A program made the translations under genes and the position numbers. Source: Deltaproteobacteria bacterium (GTDB lineage Bacteria > Desulfobacterota > SM23-61). Taken from it: 8,767 nucleotides of DNA. Location: the NCBI GenBank assembly GCA_026388915.1, contig JAPLIW010000423.1, forward strand, positions 1-8,767. Reading direction: 5' to 3'. How positions within the stretch are numbered: position 1 is the stretch's first letter; each line of letters starts with the position of its first letter. Below, one piece after another: positions 6,442-8,767 of this stretch. The notes under the pieces are model-generated. The model ran no database searches. It had not been told where the DNA came from and saw only the letters and a list, made by a program, of their open reading frames with translations.

Positions 6442-6496
6442 AGTTTATAAAAGAAGGGTTATCGGAGAAGATGGATTTCAATAGAAAGGAAAGAGA

Positions 6497-7354
6497 ATGG
6501 AAATCAAAAAGATTTGTGTCCTCGGTGCTGGGATCATGGGCTCGGGGATTGCTCAGGTTTCGGGAGAGGCTGGTTATCAAGTCTCCATGCGGGATGTAGA
6601 GGACCGCTTCATTCAGGGCGGGCTGAACACGATCAGGAAGAATTTGGAAAGGGCGATCAACAAAGGGAAGATGAGCAGGGAAGGGGCGGATGGAATCCTC
6701 TCCAGGATAAAAGGGTTTATGGAACTCGCTCCTGCCGTACAAGATGCCGAACTCGTCATCGAGGCCGTGACCGAAAACATGGGTTTAAAGAAAGGGGTCT
6801 ATGGAGAGCTGGATAAACTTTGCCCCCCGAAGACGATTCTCGCCTCGAACACTTCGGGTCTATCCATTACTGAAATCGCTTCCACCACCAAGCGTCCAGA
6901 CAAGGTCATTGGCATGCATTTTTTTAACCCCGTGCCGGGGATGAGGCTGGTGGAGATCATTAAGGGGCAATCTACTTCCGAGAATACCTTCCAAATCATC
7001 AAGGCTTTGGCAGAAAAAATGGGAAAAACTTCTATCGTCGTAAACGAATCCCCCGGGTTTGCCGTGAACCGGATATTAATCCCCATGATCAATGAGGCCA
7101 TCTTTGTTCTGCAAGAGGGTGTAGCCTCGGCGGAAGACATTGATAAGGGAATGATGCTTGGAGCGAATCACCCGATTGGACCTTTAGCCTTGGCTGACTT
7201 GGTAGGTTTAGACACCCTCCTGATGATCCAGGACAACCTCTACCAAGAGTTAGGGGATTCCAAGTACCGTCCCTGCGCCCTTTTGCGGAAGATCGTCAGA
7301 GCTGGACATCTGGGTCGGAAGACGGGAAAGGGATTCTATGACTACTCCAAGTGA
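6497..7354 (+). CDS. 3-hydroxyacyl-CoA (3-hydroxybutyryl-CoA) dehydrogenase
   Basis: A cytoplasmic NAD(P)-dependent enzyme that interconverts 3-hydroxyacyl-CoA and 3-oxoacyl-CoA, as in butyrate metabolism, beta-oxidation or aromatic-acid degradation. It has 285 residues, the usual length of the stand-alone Hbd/PaaH form. The Rossmann motif is GAGIMGSGIAQ (10-20). The catalytic set is intact: Ser120 in SNTSGLS, His141 in GMHFFNPVPGMRLVEI, Glu153, and Asn191 in GFAVNRIL. Their spacings (21, 12 and 38) equal those of the mammalian enzyme. The C-terminal domain ends with GRKTGKGFYDYS (273-284), also family-typical. AAGGA at 6486-6490 lies 6 bases before the ATG. The 160-base spacer upstream suggests its own transcription unit or a late operon member. 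Substrate chain length cannot be read from the sequence, so I give no gene symbol (hbd or paaH would both be possible). Confidence 0.93.
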   Translation: MEIKKICVLGAGIMGSGIAQVSGEAGYQVSMRDVEDRFIQGGLNTIRKNLERAINKGKMSREGADGILSRIKGFMELAPAVQDAELVIEAVTENMGLKKGVYGELDKLCPPKTILASNTSGLSITEIASTTKRPDKVIGMHFFNPVPGMRLVEIIKGQSTSENTFQIIKALAEKMGKTSIVVNESPGFAVNRILIPMINEAIFVLQEGVASAEDIDKGMMLGANHPIGPLALADLVGLDTLLMIQDNLYQELGDSKYRPCALLRKIVRAGHLGRKTGKGFYDYSK

Positions 7355-7487
7355 ACACCAAAAGGGAGGGGGGAGATCGTTTTACGGAATCCTCGACATG
7401 AAAAGAGCTCTGTTTAGGGAACCCCCAAAAGATGGATAAGAGCCGTCATGTGGTTTCGATGGGATCGTGAGGGATGGGGTATTTCCA

Positions 7488-8216
7488 TCAATTCTTCTTA
7501 TTTTTATCTATTCTTAGCCAGGACTCGATTCGGTCCCGATAGATCAGGGTGAATACCAGCGCGAGCAGGCCCAACCCCAGGACGACGAAAAAAGCCCGGT
7601 AGTCCTCCGACCGAACCGCCTCCCCCTGCATGGAAAGCAAAAGAGTACCCGGAATCCTCCCAATGGTGGAAACCACCAGGAAGGTGAGAACGTGCATGGG
7701 GCTTAGCCCCAAAAGATAGCAAAAATAATCCTTTGGCAGGCCGGGGATGATGAAGAAGAAGAAAGAGAAAAAAGCTCCCTGGTGCTCCATCAGGTAGTCG
7801 AATTTTTCCATGGTTTCTTTGCCCACGAAACGGCGGACGAAGGAAAAGCCGAAACGGCGGGCGATCAGGAAGGCGACCCAGGAACCCAACGTCAGGCCGA
7901 TCGTGGAGTAGATGAAGCCCACTCCCGTTCCGAAGAGGTACCCCCAGATAAAGCCAGTCAGTTCACCCGGTATGGGGGCGAACAGGACTTGAAGGAATTG
8001 GATCCCCATGAAGGCCAAGGGGGCAAAGGGGCCGAAAGAGGCTACAAAGGCGCTGACCCGGGTCCGGCTGGAAAAGAAGCGTACCAAATCCCGAAAACCG
8101 AGGTAGGCTTCCTTGTAGTAATAGAGGAGGAGGCAAAGCCCCAGCACCACCAGGGCATAGCCCAGGATCCACTTCCAGTTCGGTTTTTGGTCTCCGGAAT
8201 GAGTTAGCGGCTCCAT
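7488..8216 (-). CDS. TVP38/TMEM64 family (DedA-like, VTT domain) inner-membrane protein
   Basis: An integral membrane protein of 242 residues. After a polar N-terminus comes a membrane segment at about 16-34, then the VTT core. This contains FAPIPGELTGFIWGYLFG (79-96) with the paired prolines and glycines of the family, TLGSWVAFLIARRFG (109-123), FFFIIPGLPKDYFCYLLG (153-170) and STIGRIPGT (183-191). A last hydrophobic stretch lies at about 209-226, with a lysine-rich tail. Members are thought to act in lipid handling or membrane homeostasis; the role here is unknown. I chose the ATG at 8214-8216, which has GAGTGGA a few bases upstream on the minus strand. A GTG three codons further upstream (8223-8225) would add three residues and is a real alternative. 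It converges on the dehydrogenase gene and lies downstream of the thioesterase gene on the same strand. Confidence 0.85.
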   Translation of the reverse strand: MEPLTHSGDQKPNWKWILGYALVVLGLCLLLYYYKEAYLGFRDLVRFFSSRTRVSAFVASFGPFAPLAFMGIQFLQVLFAPIPGELTGFIWGYLFGTGVGFIYSTIGLTLGSWVAFLIARRFGFSFVRRFVGKETMEKFDYLMEHQGAFFSFFFFIIPGLPKDYFCYLLGLSPMHVLTFLVVSTIGRIPGTLLLSMQGEAVRSEDYRAFFVVLGLGLLALVFTLIYRDRIESWLRIDKNKKN

Positions 8217-8388
8217 TGGTTCCACTCTTTTTACCAGAGTTTTCTTGCGGTAGCAAGGTGGATTCTATAGTTTATTCGGCAAGAGAAGCGGAAAAATTCA
8301 ATAATGACCGAGAGGTCCACAAGCGGAGAAACAGCCCTTGGGAGAGTAGGGTTCTCGTGAATCTCTGGGGGCAAGAAGCAATCCTGTT

Positions 8389-8767
8389 TTATCCTGCTTT
8401 CGTTTTTGGAGCCCCGATAATGGCATAGGTGGCCATGCCTTTGGCAATCAGAATTCCTTCCCCCGTTTTTACTTCCATATCCATCACAATCAACCGTTTT
8501 CCCGAATAAACCGTTCTGGCTTCACCGAACATTTCGCCGCTGTTGACAGCGGAGAAGAAATTGATCTTAATTTCGGCGGTGGTCGCTCTCTGCCCGGGCT
8601 GAATCAGAGTCATGCAAGCAAAGGCTACTGCCGTGTCAGCCAGGGTGGCGATCGCCCCCCCATGGACGACTTCATGGGCTTGGGTCAATTCTTTGCGAAA
8701 AGGCATGCGAAACCGGGAAAAGCCGGTATCGATCTGTTCCAGGCTGATCTGGAGGAGCTGGTAAATA
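8389..8767 (-). CDS. PaaI-type hotdog-fold acyl-CoA thioesterase, N-terminus outside window
   Basis: A minus-strand frame open from the right edge to a TAA at 8389-8391, giving at least 125 residues. An in-frame ATG at 8704-8706 is not the start: the codons beyond it continue with YQLLQISLEQIDTGFSRFRM, which fits the first strands of the PaaI hotdog fold, so the gene is cut by the window edge. The core motif HEVVHGGAIATLADTAVAFA follows, with the HGG turn and the Asp of LADTA, the catalytic position in PaaI thioesterases. Later come TTAEIKINFFSAV and GKRLIVMDMEVKTGEGILIAKGMATYAI, the typical central and last strands. Such enzymes hydrolyse hydroxyphenylacetyl- or other acyl-CoA thioesters in the cytoplasm. 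It shares strand with the TVP38-like gene, 172 bases away. The acyl-CoA theme matches the dehydrogenase across the convergent junction, though they are not co-transcribed. Confidence 0.85.
   Translation of the reverse strand, partial: IYQLLQISLEQIDTGFSRFRMPFRKELTQAHEVVHGGAIATLADTAVAFACMTLIQPGQRATTAEIKINFFSAVNSGEMFGEARTVYSGKRLIVMDMEVKTGEGILIAKGMATYAIIGAPKTKAG

Noticed and set aside
6440..6452. TTTATAAAA considered as a -10 promoter element for the dehydrogenase gene
   Set aside because: No acceptable -35 hexamer is seen at 16-18 bases upstream, so it is not listed as a promoter.
7355..7487. Convergent intergenic stretch searched for a bidirectional terminator
   Set aside because: Only very short inverted matches (such as GAGCTC) are present, without a stable stem plus T-run.
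7782..8207. Plus-strand open frame of 141 residues opposite the TVP38-like gene
   Set aside because: It is antisense to a well-supported membrane protein and is a low-complexity Gly/Glu/Gln-rich translation.

Overview
The window reads as a moderately G+C-rich, gene-dense bacterial chromosome segment. Gram-negative affiliation is suggested by the Liv-type ABC importer and by the overall gene content. An anaerobic or syntrophic deltaproteobacterial (Desulfobacterota-like) lineage would fit, but this is an impression from gene style and not something the sequence proves. There are ten genes or gene fragments. No RNA genes, insertion sequences, CRISPR arrays or clear rho-independent terminators were seen.

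Left and centre (1-6336, plus strand): after the 3' end of an unidentified cysteine-containing protein (3-215) comes a tightly packed block. It holds the four core genes of a branched-chain amino acid type ABC importer (livH, livM, livG, livF), a HisC-like PLP aminotransferase, a DUF6282 metal-dependent hydrolase-like protein and an Asp/Glu racemase / maleate isomerase / arylmalonate decarboxylase-like protein. Junctions range from overlaps (livM/livG TGATG; livG/livF 14 bases) to gaps of at most 17 bases, so these seven genes very probably form one operon. The 71-base gap before livH has no recognisable terminator or promoter, so transcription may start upstream of the window. No periplasmic substrate-binding protein is present. 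The combination suggests uptake of an amino-acid-like or carboxylated compound followed by transamination, hydrolysis and isomerisation, racemisation or decarboxylation. The actual substrate cannot be read from the sequence.

Right (6337-8767): a 160-base spacer containing a 9-base direct repeat precedes a complete 3-hydroxyacyl-CoA dehydrogenase gene on the plus strand. It converges, across 133 bases with no convincing terminator hairpin, on two minus-strand genes. These are a TVP38/TMEM64 (DedA-like) membrane protein and, at the right edge, a PaaI-type hotdog thioesterase whose N-terminus lies outside the window. The 172 bases between the two minus-strand genes (8217-8388) hold no gene and no clear promoter that I can support.

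The most interesting part is the importer + aminotransferase + DUF6282 + racemase-like operon, which looks like a dedicated uptake-and-processing pathway for an unassigned small molecule.
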